Shown piece by piece: positions 17,316 to 25,882 of a stretch of 64,000 nucleotides of DNA. Origin of the DNA: Mycobacteroides abscessus ATCC 19977. Its GTDB lineage: Bacteria; Actinomycetota; Actinomycetes; Mycobacteriales; Mycobacteriaceae. The stretch's first letter is position 1; each line of letters starts with the position of its first letter. Below the pieces are notes generated by a model that was not told where the DNA came from, searched no databases, and worked only from the letters and a program-made list of their open reading frames with translations. Made by a program: the position numbers and the translations under genes. The stretch is from the NCBI RefSeq assembly GCF_000069185.1, contig NC_010397.1:4588001-4652000 (forward strand), in the 5' to 3' direction.

Positions 17316-18839
17316 GTGATGGAACGGCTGCGCGAATGGTTTCGGGCCATGCATGTACTGGGCCCCCGTTGGAGCGTGTTCGTGGCGTCCATGGTCGGCA
17401 TCAACGCCGCCACTCTCCTGTTGTTGTTCTACTTCTTGCGCCACTGGATGCCGTTCAAACGGCCCGCCGGAGACTGGGTCTTTGAAAACGGGCCTCCACT
17501 GTTCTGGCTTCTGTTCGGGATCATGATCGTCACCAGCGTCGGCTGGGCGCTGCATATGGAACACCGGTTGGCCCGCTGGTACTGCCGGGGCGGGCCGCCC
17601 ACCGCGCTGGAATTACGCACCGCGCTGACCGCACCCCTGCAACAGTCGCTACTGCACCTCGGCGGCTGGGCCATCGGCGCGACAGTCTTCATCGCGGCGG
17701 GTGCCATGCACGACTCCAAGTGGACTCTGGCCACCATCATCGGGTGCGTGCAATCCGCGACCGCCAGCTTCGGCATCACCTACCTGCTCGGCGAGCGCAT
17801 TCTGCGCCCCATCGCGGCCAAAGCGTTGAGCGCCAGCGAGTTTCACGGACGATTCGCACCCTCTGTGTTTGTGCGCGTACGCCTGAGCTGGTGGATCGGC
17901 ACCTTGGCGCCTGCGATCGGGATCATCGCGCTGTGCGGCATGGCCCTCTGGAAGCCGGAGGACCTGACCTCGACACGCGACCTTGCCCTCACCGTCCTGC
18001 TCATCGTTTCGACCACCCTGGTCGGCAGCTACGGACTCGCCCTACTGACCGCCGGGCAGCTCGCCGACCCGGTGCGCCAGCTGCGCACCGCCATCAGCGA
18101 TGTGGCACAAGGCGACTTCAACGCGCGCGTCGAGGTCTATGACGGCAGCGAGCTCGGCGTACTGCAGGCGGGCTTCAACCGGATGATGCAGGTCGGCGAG
18201 GAGCGGCGTCAGCTGCGCGAACTGTTCGGCAAGCATGTGGGCGCCGACGTCGCCAGCCAGGCGCTGCAACTGGGAACCAACCTTGGTGGCGAGAATCGTT
18301 ATGTCGCAGTGTTCTTCGTCGACATGATCGGGTCAACGTCCATGGCCGCGGACCGCGACCCCGAAGAGGTTCTCACGATCCTCAACGACTTCTTCCGCAT
18401 CGTGGTGGAGGTGGTCGACAGTCGCGGCGGGTTCGTCAACAAATTCGTCGGCGACGAGGCCCTGTCGGTGTTCGGTGCGCCCCTGCACCGCCCGGACGCC
18501 ACCACGGCGTGCCTGGCGGCCGCACGTGAACTGCGCGACCGGCTCAATGAGGACTTCCCGCATCCATTCGAGTTCGCGATCGGGGTATCCGCGGGACTCG
18601 CGGTCGCCGGGAATGTGGGAGCCACCGCGCGCTATGAGTACTCGGTGATCGGCGACCCTGTGAACGAGGCCTCACGACTCACCGAACTCGCCAAACACCG
18701 CCCGAGCCGGCTACTGGCATCCACCAACGCGCTGTATTTCGCCGACCCGGACGAACAGAAACACTGGGAACACGGTGACTCTGTGCTGCTCCGGGGCCGT
18801 ACCAGGGCGACACACCTAGCGTGGCCTGCGGGAACCTAA
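17316..18839 (+). CDS. Membrane-bound class III adenylate cyclase
   Basis: This is a 507-residue cyclase with six N-terminal membrane helices (about residues 15-255), a HAMP linker (LADPVRQLRTAISDVAQGDF) and a C-terminal catalytic domain. The two metal-binding Asp residues are in FFVDMIGST and KFVGDEAL, and the IGDPVNEASRL motif carries the transition-state Asn and Arg, so the enzyme looks active. The architecture matches the Mtb Rv1318c-1320c/Rv3645 group. The first codon may be GTG 17316 or ATG 17319. As I recall the Mtb gene order, no cyclase gene occurs at this position. Confidence 0.93.
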   Translation: MMERLREWFRAMHVLGPRWSVFVASMVGINAATLLLLFYFLRHWMPFKRPAGDWVFENGPPLFWLLFGIMIVTSVGWALHMEHRLARWYCRGGPPTALELRTALTAPLQQSLLHLGGWAIGATVFIAAGAMHDSKWTLATIIGCVQSATASFGITYLLGERILRPIAAKALSASEFHGRFAPSVFVRVRLSWWIGTLAPAIGIIALCGMALWKPEDLTSTRDLALTVLLIVSTTLVGSYGLALLTAGQLADPVRQLRTAISDVAQGDFNARVEVYDGSELGVLQAGFNRMMQVGEERRQLRELFGKHVGADVASQALQLGTNLGGENRYVAVFFVDMIGSTSMAADRDPEEVLTILNDFFRIVVEVVDSRGGFVNKFVGDEALSVFGAPLHRPDATTACLAAARELRDRLNEDFPHPFEFAIGVSAGLAVAGNVGATARYEYSVIGDPVNEASRLTELAKHRPSRLLASTNALYFADPDEQKHWEHGDSVLLRGRTRATHLAWPAGT

Positions 18840-18862
18840 AAGAAGTGACCAGCCTGCGCCGT

Positions 18863-18868
18863 TACTGT
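18863..18868 (+). promoter_or_regulatory. Leaderless -10 element of the UPF0104 gene
   Basis: TACTGT lies seven bases before GTG 18876 and selects this GTG over the in-frame GTGs at 18867 and 18870. Confidence 0.4.
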
Positions 18869-18875
18869 GGTGCCC

Positions 18876-20087
18876 GTGCCCCCGTCCGACGACCGAGACC
18901 CTGACCGTCTGGAAGGCGGCTGTACGCCGCCCGACCCGAACGGCCCGGACTCGTGCCCGGACGACCCCGAGGCGGACACCGCTCCCCAACCCGTCATCAA
19001 GCGCCGGGGGAAGTACTGGTGGATTCGCTGGGCAATTCTCATCGTGCTGGCGATCGTGCTCGCGGTGGAGATCGGGTTTGTCTCCGACCAGCTGGACCGG
19101 GCCTGGCGCAGCCTGAAGACCGCCAACCCCTGGTGGGTGCTGGCGGCGGCGCTGGCCGCGATGGCATCGATGCACAGCTTCGCCCAGATCCAGCGGACGC
19201 TGCTGCGCTCGGCAGGGGTGAAGATCCGTCAGTGGCGTTCCGAGGCCGCCTTCTATGCGGGTAACGCGTTGAGCACCACCTTGCCCGGCGGCCCGGTGCT
19301 GTCGGCCACCTTTATCTATCGACAACAGCGGCTGTGGGGAGCCACCCCGGTGGTGGCGTCCTGGCAGCTGGTGATGTCCGGGGTGCTGCAGGCGGTGGGC
19401 CTGGCAATCCTGGGCCTCGGTGGCGCATTCCTCTTGGGGGCAAAGACCAACCCCTTTTCCTTGGTCTTCAGCGTCGGCGGCTTGCTGGCCATCCTGCTCC
19501 TCGCCCAGGCAGTCGCCTCCCGCCCGGAGATGCTCGACGGTATCGGGGTCCGGGTGTTGCGCTGGGTGAACGATCTGCGCGGCAAGCCACCCATGATGGG
19601 CGTGGCCCGCTGGCGCGAAATCCTCAAGCAGATGGAAGCGGTGACGCTGACCCGCCGCGCCCTCGGGGAAGCCTTCGGTTGGTCATTGTTCAACTGGATC
19701 GCCGACGTGGCCTGCCTGGCCTTCGCCGCGTATGCGGTGGGCAGCCGCCCGTCGCTGGTGGGTGTGATGGTGGCCTATGCCGCGGCGCGCGCCGCGGGAT
19801 CGGTCCCGCTGATGCCCGGCGGACTCTTGGTGGTCGAAGCATTCCTGGTTCCCGGTCTGGTGTCGTCCGGGATGACGCTCCCGGACGCGATCTCGGCGAT
19901 GCTCATCTACCGCGCGGTCAGCTGGGTCTTCATCTCCGCGATCGGCTGGGTCATCTTCTTCTTCCTGTTCCGCGACGAGAGCCAGATCGACCCGGATGCG
20001 ACGCCCGCGGCGGCCAAAGACCCCGACGCCACCCCGGGCGCGCCCCCGGCCAACCCGCCAAAAAATTCTTCCGATCCGCCGAAATAA
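18876..20087 (+). CDS. UPF0104 / lysylphosphatidylglycerol-synthase-type membrane protein
   Basis: This is a 403-residue integral membrane protein of the family related to the flippase half of MprF (UPF0104). A Pro/Asp-rich cytoplasmic start (residues 1-45) precedes eight or so helices, with the conserved YAGNALSTTLPGGPVLSATF and AARAAGSVPLMPGGLLVVEA. The tail is again Pro/Asp-rich. It corresponds in position to Rv0204c. It lies 36 bases after the cyclase on the same strand. Likely role: moving or binding a lipid at the membrane; the substrate is unknown. Confidence 0.85.
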   Translation: MPPSDDRDPDRLEGGCTPPDPNGPDSCPDDPEADTAPQPVIKRRGKYWWIRWAILIVLAIVLAVEIGFVSDQLDRAWRSLKTANPWWVLAAALAAMASMHSFAQIQRTLLRSAGVKIRQWRSEAAFYAGNALSTTLPGGPVLSATFIYRQQRLWGATPVVASWQLVMSGVLQAVGLAILGLGGAFLLGAKTNPFSLVFSVGGLLAILLLAQAVASRPEMLDGIGVRVLRWVNDLRGKPPMMGVARWREILKQMEAVTLTRRALGEAFGWSLFNWIADVACLAFAAYAVGSRPSLVGVMVAYAAARAAGSVPLMPGGLLVVEAFLVPGLVSSGMTLPDAISAMLIYRAVSWVFISAIGWVIFFFLFRDESQIDPDATPAAAKDPDATPGAPPANPPKNSSDPPK

Positions 20088-20142
20088 AGCGGACCACAGT
20101 CCGGTTACCATGAGTGTCCGACCCCAAACTTGAGGAGCACTC

Positions 20143-20682
20143 ATGATTACCACCAATCCTGTTCTCGCCGCCGGCACCTGGACCATCGACCCGGTCCACT
20201 CGGATATCACCTTCTCGGTTCGCCACCTGGGTGTCTCGAAGGTTCGTGGCTCATTTACCGACTTCAGCGGCGAGATCACCGTCGCCGAAGACGGCACCCC
20301 GTCGGTATCGGCCACCATCGACGTGGCCTCGGTGGACACCCGCAATGACCAGCGCGACACGCACCTGCGCTCGGCCGACTTCTTCGACACCGACAATCAC
20401 CCCAAGGCCACTTACCGGTCCACCGCGGTCCGTCCGGAAGGCGACGACTACCTCGTCGAGGGCGAGCTGACGCTGCACGGCGTCACCCGGCCCGTCGCGC
20501 TCAGCCTTTCCCTGGAGGGTGTGGGCGCCGGTGTGCAGGGCGGCTCCGTCGCGGGCTTCGAGGCCAGCGCCGAGATCAACCGCAGCGACTTCGGTATCAC
20601 CGGCGGCGCCGGACTTGTCGGCGAGAAGGTCACGCTGACCTTCAACATCGAGGCAGGGCACCCGGAGGCACCCTCCAACTAA
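20143..20682 (+). CDS. YceI-family lipid-binding protein
   Basis: This is a 179-residue YceI-like lipocalin-fold protein with the usual start WTIDPVHSDITFSVRHLGVS and later NPKATYRS-like and LTLHGVTRPV motifs. There is no signal peptide, so it is probably cytoplasmic. Family members bind polyprenyl or other long lipids. The start has a strong GAGGAG site seven to eight bases upstream. Confidence 0.92.
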   Translation: MITTNPVLAAGTWTIDPVHSDITFSVRHLGVSKVRGSFTDFSGEITVAEDGTPSVSATIDVASVDTRNDQRDTHLRSADFFDTDNHPKATYRSTAVRPEGDDYLVEGELTLHGVTRPVALSLSLEGVGAGVQGGSVAGFEASAEINRSDFGITGGAGLVGEKVTLTFNIEAGHPEAPSN

Positions 20683-20700
20683 TCCACGTGCGGCACCCGC

Positions 20701-20706
20701 TACGGT
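20701..20706 (+). promoter_or_regulatory. Leaderless -10 element of the DUF3054 gene
   Basis: TACGGT lies six bases before the ATG at 20713. Confidence 0.4.
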
Positions 20707-20712
20707 CGGGGA

Positions 20713-21105
20713 ATGCCCAGCGCGCAACCGAATTCACTCACGAAGAAGCCGGCGACATCTGTACTGCTTGCACTGGTACTGGATGTCGTCGGCATCTTCG
20801 TGTTCTGCACCATCGGTCGCCGCAGCCATGCCGAGGGCATCACGCTGCTCGGTGTGTGGCAGACCGCCTGGCCGTTCCTGTCGGGCGGCGCTATCGGATG
20901 GGTGCTGAGCCGCGGCTGGTCGCGTCCCACCTCGATAACACCCACGGGCATTGCGGTATGGGTCTGCACCGTGCTGTTCGGGATGGTCCTGCGCCGGCTG
21001 AGTAACCAAGGGGTGGCAGTGAGCTTCGTGGTGGTCGCGTCCCTGGTGACCGCGCTGTTCCTGCTGGGGTGGCGTGCCGTCGCCAACCGCGTCTCAAAAA
21101 GCTGA
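20713..21105 (+). CDS. DUF3054 membrane protein
   Basis: This is a 130-residue protein with four predicted membrane helices. The family signature DVVGIFVFCTIGRRSHAEG is in the first helix and loop, and GGAIGWVLSRGW follows. Function unknown. It is 30 bases downstream of yceI but appears to have its own leaderless promoter. Confidence 0.85.
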   Translation: MPSAQPNSLTKKPATSVLLALVLDVVGIFVFCTIGRRSHAEGITLLGVWQTAWPFLSGGAIGWVLSRGWSRPTSITPTGIAVWVCTVLFGMVLRRLSNQGVAVSFVVVASLVTALFLLGWRAVANRVSKS

Positions 21106-21169
21106 CCGGAGCCGTCAGGATCTCGTCAACACGCTTGGATTGGCGCGCCAGTACACGCAAGCTGGCGGT

Positions 21170-21295
21170 ATGGAAGGTCTCGCCGCTGTGCTGGTGCCCC
21201 TCGCCGGTTATGCCGCGGTACTGCTGTCTGTGCGGTACCTCAATCGTCACGACGATGTCGCCCCGGCGGCCGGTCGCGAAGCCCTACCCCACTAG
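21170..21295 (+). CDS. Candidate 41-residue membrane peptide
   Basis: A short ATG frame encodes MEGLAAVLVPLAGYAAVLLS followed by a charged tail, a plausible single-span membrane peptide. Third-position GC is moderately high. There is no good ribosome site. I cannot assign a function, and it may not be real. Confidence 0.25.
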   Translation: MEGLAAVLVPLAGYAAVLLSVRYLNRHDDVAPAAGREALPH

Positions 21296-21304
21296 TACCC
21301 CCAA

Positions 21305-21372
21305 ACGCCGAGTGCGAGCCCAGCGCGGAAATCTCACTGAGATCCCGCGCCAGACTCGCACTCGATCGGCGT
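21305..21372 (-). terminator. Long imperfect hairpin after the heme-binding protein gene
   Basis: The region folds on itself over about 68 bases: ACGCCG and CGGCGT, then AGTGCGAG and CTCGCACT, then GCGCGG and CCGCGC, then ATCTCA and TGAGAT at the tip. On the minus strand it begins seven bases after the stop at 21380. It is a likely terminator or 3'-end stabiliser, without a T-run. Confidence 0.5.
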
Positions 21373-21379
21373 ATGCGGC

Positions 21380-22126
21380 CTAGACGCGCGGCCCGGGCGC
21401 CGGGCCGGTTCCCACCGGACCTGCCGGAGCCGCGGGTTGCACCGGCTGCGCGGGGCCGGGGGCCGGCCCGGGACCCTGCGGGAAGGTGGCAGCGGGAGCC
21501 GGGTTCTGGATGGCGGCCTGCACCGCCGGGTTCTGCACGAGCGCCTGAGCTGCCGGGTTCTGTGCCACCTGTTGCGCGGCCGGGTTCTGCGACAGTGCGG
21601 TCAGCAGAGCCGGGTTGACCCCCATGGCGGCCGGATTCAGGCCGCCACCGTTGACGACCTGGGCCAGATCCAGCGGCAGACCGCACTTGGTGCGCAGCTC
21701 ATTCAGCGGTGCCGCGATGCCTCCCAGCGAAGCCGCGACATCGGGCCGCGACACCAGGTAGCTCTGCGTCTTGGTGGCAATCTGGTCCTGCGGAGCCGCC
21801 TTGATCTCGGTGAAGGCCGCGTCGACATCCGGATGTTGCTCCAAGTAGCTCGCCGCGTTCTGTACGACGTTGCCGACCGTCTTGGTCATCTTGCTGGCCT
21901 GGCACCCGTCCGGGGTGGGTGTGGCCGGAGTCACCGTAGCGGCGGCCGGGGCGGCAGCGTTGGCGACGGGTGCGGGCGCGGCGGGAGCCGCCGGAGCCGG
22001 GGCGGGAGTCGGGGGGACTGGCTCGGCCGCGGCAATCGGTGCCAGGGCGCTCAGCGCGAGCCCGCCAGCTAGAACACCTGCGCTCAGCAAGCCATAGGCT
22101 GCGCGCCGCGAGGTTGTGGCTGACAT
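21380..22126 (-). CDS. Secreted heme-binding (hemophore-like, MHB domain) protein
   Basis: This is a 248-residue exported protein. The signal peptide (MSATTSRRAAYG... to APIAAAEP, about residue 36) is followed by a Pro/Ala-rich linker. The MHB heme-binding domain is bounded by two cysteines (CQASKMTK to LRTKCGLPLD, about residues 78-155). A C-terminal extension contains four QNPA repeats and a Pro-rich end. It corresponds to Rv0203, which passes heme to MmpL3 and MmpL11, but is much longer. The start has AGGAGG upstream. It is divergent from mmpL11. Confidence 0.82.
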   Translation of the reverse strand: MSATTSRRAAYGLLSAGVLAGGLALSALAPIAAAEPVPPTPAPAPAAPAAPAPVANAAAPAAATVTPATPTPDGCQASKMTKTVGNVVQNAASYLEQHPDVDAAFTEIKAAPQDQIATKTQSYLVSRPDVAASLGGIAAPLNELRTKCGLPLDLAQVVNGGGLNPAAMGVNPALLTALSQNPAAQQVAQNPAAQALVQNPAVQAAIQNPAPAATFPQGPGPAPGPAQPVQPAAPAGPVGTGPAPGPRV

Positions 22127-22467
22127 GACATTCCTCCTACTTGTTGCGGGATTACAGCCAACGTATCGAAATCCAGCGCCATTTCGAAACACAGGCGCGC
22201 GCCGTCACCAGAGAGTTACCGAGTCTTTATCGTCGGCGAGATTCTGATTTTCACGGCCCCTTTTCTGATCCGACACAACGTTGCCAGGGAGCACGAAGAG
22301 CACGTCCAGCCACCACTCGTTTTTCGCCAAGGCAGGCTGTTAATAAACACGTCACCGCAGGTTGCCGCGATATATACAGACAGGGGGCGAGGTTGGTCGC
22401 GTTGCTGTAGCATCACGACCACGCCACGCCGAGACTGCGTGCGTCACACCGAACGACAGGAATCACC
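22127..22467. promoter_or_regulatory. Divergent control region between heme-binding gene and mmpL11
   Basis: This 341-base gap holds no convincing gene. It contains AT-rich stretches (TTAATAAACA near 22340, GATATATA near 22370) that could be promoter parts, and a 26-base imperfect palindrome at 22395-22420. Confidence 0.45.
22395..22420. promoter_or_regulatory. 26-base imperfect palindrome before mmpL11
   Basis: The arms GGTCGCGTTGCT and AGCATCACGACC pair in 10 of 12 positions around a two-base centre. The site is 47 bases before the mmpL11 start. A TetR- or MarR-type operator is the simplest reading. Confidence 0.4.
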
Positions 22468-25251
22468 GTGCAGTCAGTCATGATGCGCACCAGCGACTAC
22501 CTCCGTAGGTACCGATGGTTGACCGTCGCTGTCTGGCTGATTCTTATTGTCGCCGCGGTGGGGCTGGTGGCAGGCCGGGGCGAGAAACTCACCGGCGGTG
22601 GTTTCGAGGTCGCCGGATCACAATCACTGAAGGTCCACGACGCGATGGAGACCGGTTTCCGGGAACAGGGCGCGTCGCCCCTGGCGTTGGTCGCCGCGCC
22701 CCGCCCTGATGCGACGGTCTCCGACATGGCGGCCGCCGTCGATTACCTCAAGCAGGTGGCGGCCCAAATCCCCCAGGTTTCCGTCGAGCCCATTCCCCCA
22801 CAGCTGACCCCGCAACCGGACCGCCCGTTCGTTGTCACGCTGCGGATCGGCTTCGACAACACCGGCGCCACCGATATCGCCAAGAGCCTTCGCAAAAAGA
22901 TAGGTGTGCACGGCGGTCAGCCCGGACAGATCGCCGGCGGCCGGGTGTCGCTGTATGTCATCGGCCAGGGCGCGCTGGGCGCAGCGATGACCGAGCAGAT
23001 CGCCGGTGACATCAAGAAGGCCGAGAAGTGGAACATTCCGGTCATTCTCATCGTGTTGATCGCGGCGTTCGGCTCGCTTGCCGCCGCGTCGCTGCCCCTG
23101 TTACTCGGTGTCTGCACCGTTGCCCTGAGCGTGGCGATAGTCCTGGCGCTGTCGAATATCACCACCATCTCGGTTTTCGCACTGCCAACGGTGACCATGA
23201 TCGGTCTCGCCGTAGCGGTGGACTACTCCCTCTTCATTCTCATGCGTTACCGCGAGGAACTGAACTCGGGAAAGAACCGGCAGGAGGCCATCGCGGGGGC
23301 CATGGCCACGTCGGGGCTCACCGTGACGTTCTCGGGTCTGACGGTGATTGCCGCGCTCGCCGGCATTTACCTGATCGGGACACCGGCGCTGGCCTCGATG
23401 GCCTCCGGCGCCATCATCGTCGTCGCCATCGCTGTCCTTACCTCCACCACGCTGATGCCGGCACTGCTGGCCATCTTCGGCAAGGCCGCCGCCAACCAAT
23501 CACGGTTCCTGCGCGTTTCGCCGCTGCGCAAGCATTCAATCCCATTCTGGCGCAAGTGGACCCAGCAGGTAATGCGCCGGCCATGGCTTTCGGCGCTGGG
23601 TGCTTCGATATTCCTACTGGCGCTGGCCGCACCGAGCCTGCAGATGCATGTCTCCAATAGCATGCTGCGCCAGTTCGATTCATCACACGAGATCCGACGG
23701 GGCATAGATGCCGCAGCCGTCGCGATGGGCCCGGGTGCACTCGGACCGGTACAGGTGTTGCTCACTTTCAAGGACAGCCCGGCCCACGCCCACGCCCAGG
23801 CTCTCGAGACCGCCAAGGAAACGATCGCGCAGGCCCCCAATATCGCGCGGGTTTCCGATGTGTCCTTCTCCACCGACGGTCATGACGCCTTGATTTCGGC
23901 GGTGCTGTCCGTGGATCCCGAAGCCAACGCGGCGCGCGACACCGTCAGCTGGTTGCGCGCAAATGTGCCCGACGCGCTCGAGAACTCGGGTGCCGATATC
24001 AATGTGGGCGGGCCGACGGCCCTGCTGTTCGACTACGACACTCGAGTCGAACACTCATTGCTGGGCGTATTCGCCTTTGTCTGCGTGTTGGCGTTCGTGA
24101 TGCTGCTGGCCACACTGCGTTCACCGGTGCTGGCCCTCAAGGGTGTGGTGATGACGGTGCTCTCGGTCGCCGCCGCGTACGGCAGCCTGGTGATCGTCTT
24201 CCAGTGGGGATGGCTGGAATTCCTCGGCTTCCACAAGGCCAACATCGACAGCAGCATCCCGCCCCTGGCCCTGGCGCTGACCTTCGGCCTCACCATGGAC
24301 TACGAGATCTTCCTGCTGGCACGGGTGCGCGAGCGGTATCTGCGAACCGGCGATTGCGGCGACGCCGTCTCATATGGGGTCCGCACCAGCGCACGCACTA
24401 TCACCAGCGCCGCGCTGATCATGATCGCGGTGTTCATCGGATTCGCTTTCGTTGGAATGCCGCTGGTGGCGCAACTCGGTGTCGCCTGCGCGGTCGCGAT
24501 CGCCGTTGACGCAACAGTGGTGCGCCTTGTGCTGGTACCCGCACTGATGGCGATGTTCGACAAGAGGAACTGGTGGCTGCCCGGGTGGCTGGACCACGTG
24601 CTTCCCACCGTGGACTTCGAAACCCCCTGCGTCGATGAGCTTCCCGGGCCACACTCGGAGAGCGCGCTGCGGCTTCAGGGGTCCGGGTTCGAAGAACCGC
24701 GCATCGATTACCACGCCATCGCCGTCTCTGCCGCACGTCTCAAGCGTCTCGCCGACGGCGGCACCATCACCGCACCCGACACGCAGGCCGTGCTCGCCGA
24801 TCGCTGGCGCGACAACTTGACTGTGGCCCTTGAGGCCTTGCAGACGAGCAAAAACGGAACAGACACCGACATAGTCGAAATGCCCGGCCCTCTGTCTCGG
24901 GTGACGCCGGTGGAAATCACCCAGGTGAAGCTGCCGACAGGGCAGAAATGCGTGGTGCCCACCGACGCCGAGGCCCTGCGCATGCAGGGACTGTTGTTGA
25001 TGCGCCGCAACGCCGAACGCGATTACACCGAGTTCGCCCGGCTCGCTTCAGCGATGGAGCCACGGATGGCCGCAAAGGTCCTCGCCGGGATCGATCAGCA
25101 TTACTGTGTACAGTCCAATCAGAGGTGGGTTTCCAGCCAGCTGGTGCGCCGGCTCGCTGACCCGAAGCCCGGTGATGGTGCGATGGAATGCCCCACGGTG
25201 CGCAGGCAGTGCCTGTCGGTGGCGGTGGCGATGTTGGAGGATGCGAGGTGA
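22468..25251 (+). CDS. mmpL11: MmpL11 RND-family lipid/heme-related transporter
   Basis: This is a 927-residue RND transporter with 12 membrane helices and two large outer loops. The proton-relay Asp-Tyr pairs are at D252-Y253 (VAVDYSLF) and D611-Y612 (LTMDYEIF). The N-terminus LTGGGFEVAGSQSLKVHDAM matches my memory of Mtb MmpL11 (Rv0202c), which exports mycolic wax esters and has been tied to heme uptake. A soluble C-terminal domain of about 220 residues follows the last helix. I kept the GTG start with AGGA upstream; ATG 22480 is an alternative. Its stop overlaps the next start. Confidence 0.93.
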   Translation: MQSVMMRTSDYLRRYRWLTVAVWLILIVAAVGLVAGRGEKLTGGGFEVAGSQSLKVHDAMETGFREQGASPLALVAAPRPDATVSDMAAAVDYLKQVAAQIPQVSVEPIPPQLTPQPDRPFVVTLRIGFDNTGATDIAKSLRKKIGVHGGQPGQIAGGRVSLYVIGQGALGAAMTEQIAGDIKKAEKWNIPVILIVLIAAFGSLAAASLPLLLGVCTVALSVAIVLALSNITTISVFALPTVTMIGLAVAVDYSLFILMRYREELNSGKNRQEAIAGAMATSGLTVTFSGLTVIAALAGIYLIGTPALASMASGAIIVVAIAVLTSTTLMPALLAIFGKAAANQSRFLRVSPLRKHSIPFWRKWTQQVMRRPWLSALGASIFLLALAAPSLQMHVSNSMLRQFDSSHEIRRGIDAAAVAMGPGALGPVQVLLTFKDSPAHAHAQALETAKETIAQAPNIARVSDVSFSTDGHDALISAVLSVDPEANAARDTVSWLRANVPDALENSGADINVGGPTALLFDYDTRVEHSLLGVFAFVCVLAFVMLLATLRSPVLALKGVVMTVLSVAAAYGSLVIVFQWGWLEFLGFHKANIDSSIPPLALALTFGLTMDYEIFLLARVRERYLRTGDCGDAVSYGVRTSARTITSAALIMIAVFIGFAFVGMPLVAQLGVACAVAIAVDATVVRLVLVPALMAMFDKRNWWLPGWLDHVLPTVDFETPCVDELPGPHSESALRLQGSGFEEPRIDYHAIAVSAARLKRLADGGTITAPDTQAVLADRWRDNLTVALEALQTSKNGTDTDIVEMPGPLSRVTPVEITQVKLPTGQKCVVPTDAEALRMQGLLLMRRNAERDYTEFARLASAMEPRMAAKVLAGIDQHYCVQSNQRWVSSQLVRRLADPKPGDGAMECPTVRRQCLSVAVAMLEDAR

Positions 25252-25769
25252 CGGTCACGAGCGACGCGCCAGCCGTTTCCCCCGAAGTGCCCGACGAGCC
25301 TTCGGGTTCCGGCGCCAGCGGCTCCACTTCTGCTCCGCCCGGACGCGGTGACAAGCCAGTCACCCATTGGACCACCGCGGAGATACTCGGCGCCCTGCAA
25401 AGCGGTGATCTCTCCGATTGGCAGGCGATCGTTCACGCGCTCAAGCGCGATCCGTTCGGCAGAACAGCCCGTCAGGTCGAAGAAGTAGTCAGCGCCGATG
25501 AGCTCTACGGCATTTCGACCGCTCTGCAAGAAGTTCTCATCCGGGCCCGTGACGATCTTGCCGCGGCAGAGCGTCGAGAGGCCGCCAATGAGATCAACCT
25601 GCTGTTCGAGGCATCCGGCCTGCGCGAGGCCGAGTTTGCCTCGCGCATAGGAGTTTCAGGTAGTGAGCTCTCCGCGTATCTCGCGGGAAGCACCATCCCG
25701 TCGGTCGCGATGTTGGTTCGGATGCGACGAGTGGCCCGCCGGTTCGGCCGGACCCGGCCCCGCGGATAG
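25248..25769 (+). CDS. Small XRE-like helix-turn-helix protein coupled to mmpL11
   Basis: This is a 173-residue protein in the Rv0201c position. A disordered Pro/Ser-rich start is followed by a helical domain, and the C-terminus contains a Cro/XRE-like helix-turn-helix (EAEFASRIGVSGSELSAYLA, then GSTIPSVAMLVRMRR). The GTG start overlaps the mmpL11 stop (GTGA), so the two are translationally coupled. It may be a regulator of the locus; nothing in the sequence says which promoter it binds. Confidence 0.78.
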   Translation: MTVTSDAPAVSPEVPDEPSGSGASGSTSAPPGRGDKPVTHWTTAEILGALQSGDLSDWQAIVHALKRDPFGRTARQVEEVVSADELYGISTALQEVLIRARDDLAAAERREAANEINLLFEASGLREAEFASRIGVSGSELSAYLAGSTIPSVAMLVRMRRVARRFGRTRPRG

Positions 25770-25797
25770 GCGCGGCGTAGATCCGCCGGTTACATCG

Positions 25798-25813
25798 GGG
25801 TACCTGCGTACCC
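25798..25813. promoter_or_regulatory. Palindrome between the XRE-like gene and the dispanin-like gene
   Basis: GGGTAC-CTGC-GTACCC is a perfect 6-bp inverted repeat 57 bases upstream of the -10 element of the next gene. Confidence 0.3.
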
Positions 25814-25869
25814 AGTGTCAGTTCCCTGGGAGCATCCCGAACGTTATGGCAGGCGGCCTGAAATCGGCC

Positions 25870-25875
25870 TAACCT
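25870..25875 (+). promoter_or_regulatory. Leaderless -10 element of the dispanin-like gene
   Basis: TAACCT lies seven bases before the ATG at 25883. The same hexamer and spacing occur before the DUF2786 gene. Confidence 0.5.
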
Positions 25876-25882
25876 CGGTCCC

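Noticed and set aside
18876..20087. MprF-like lysylphosphatidylglycerol synthase
   Set aside because: Only the membrane half is present. There is no aminoacyl-transferase domain, so a full MprF function is not supported.
22141..22410. 89-codon frame in the mmpL11 upstream region
   Set aside because: It is basic, low-complexity sequence overlapping promoter-like elements; no ribosome site.
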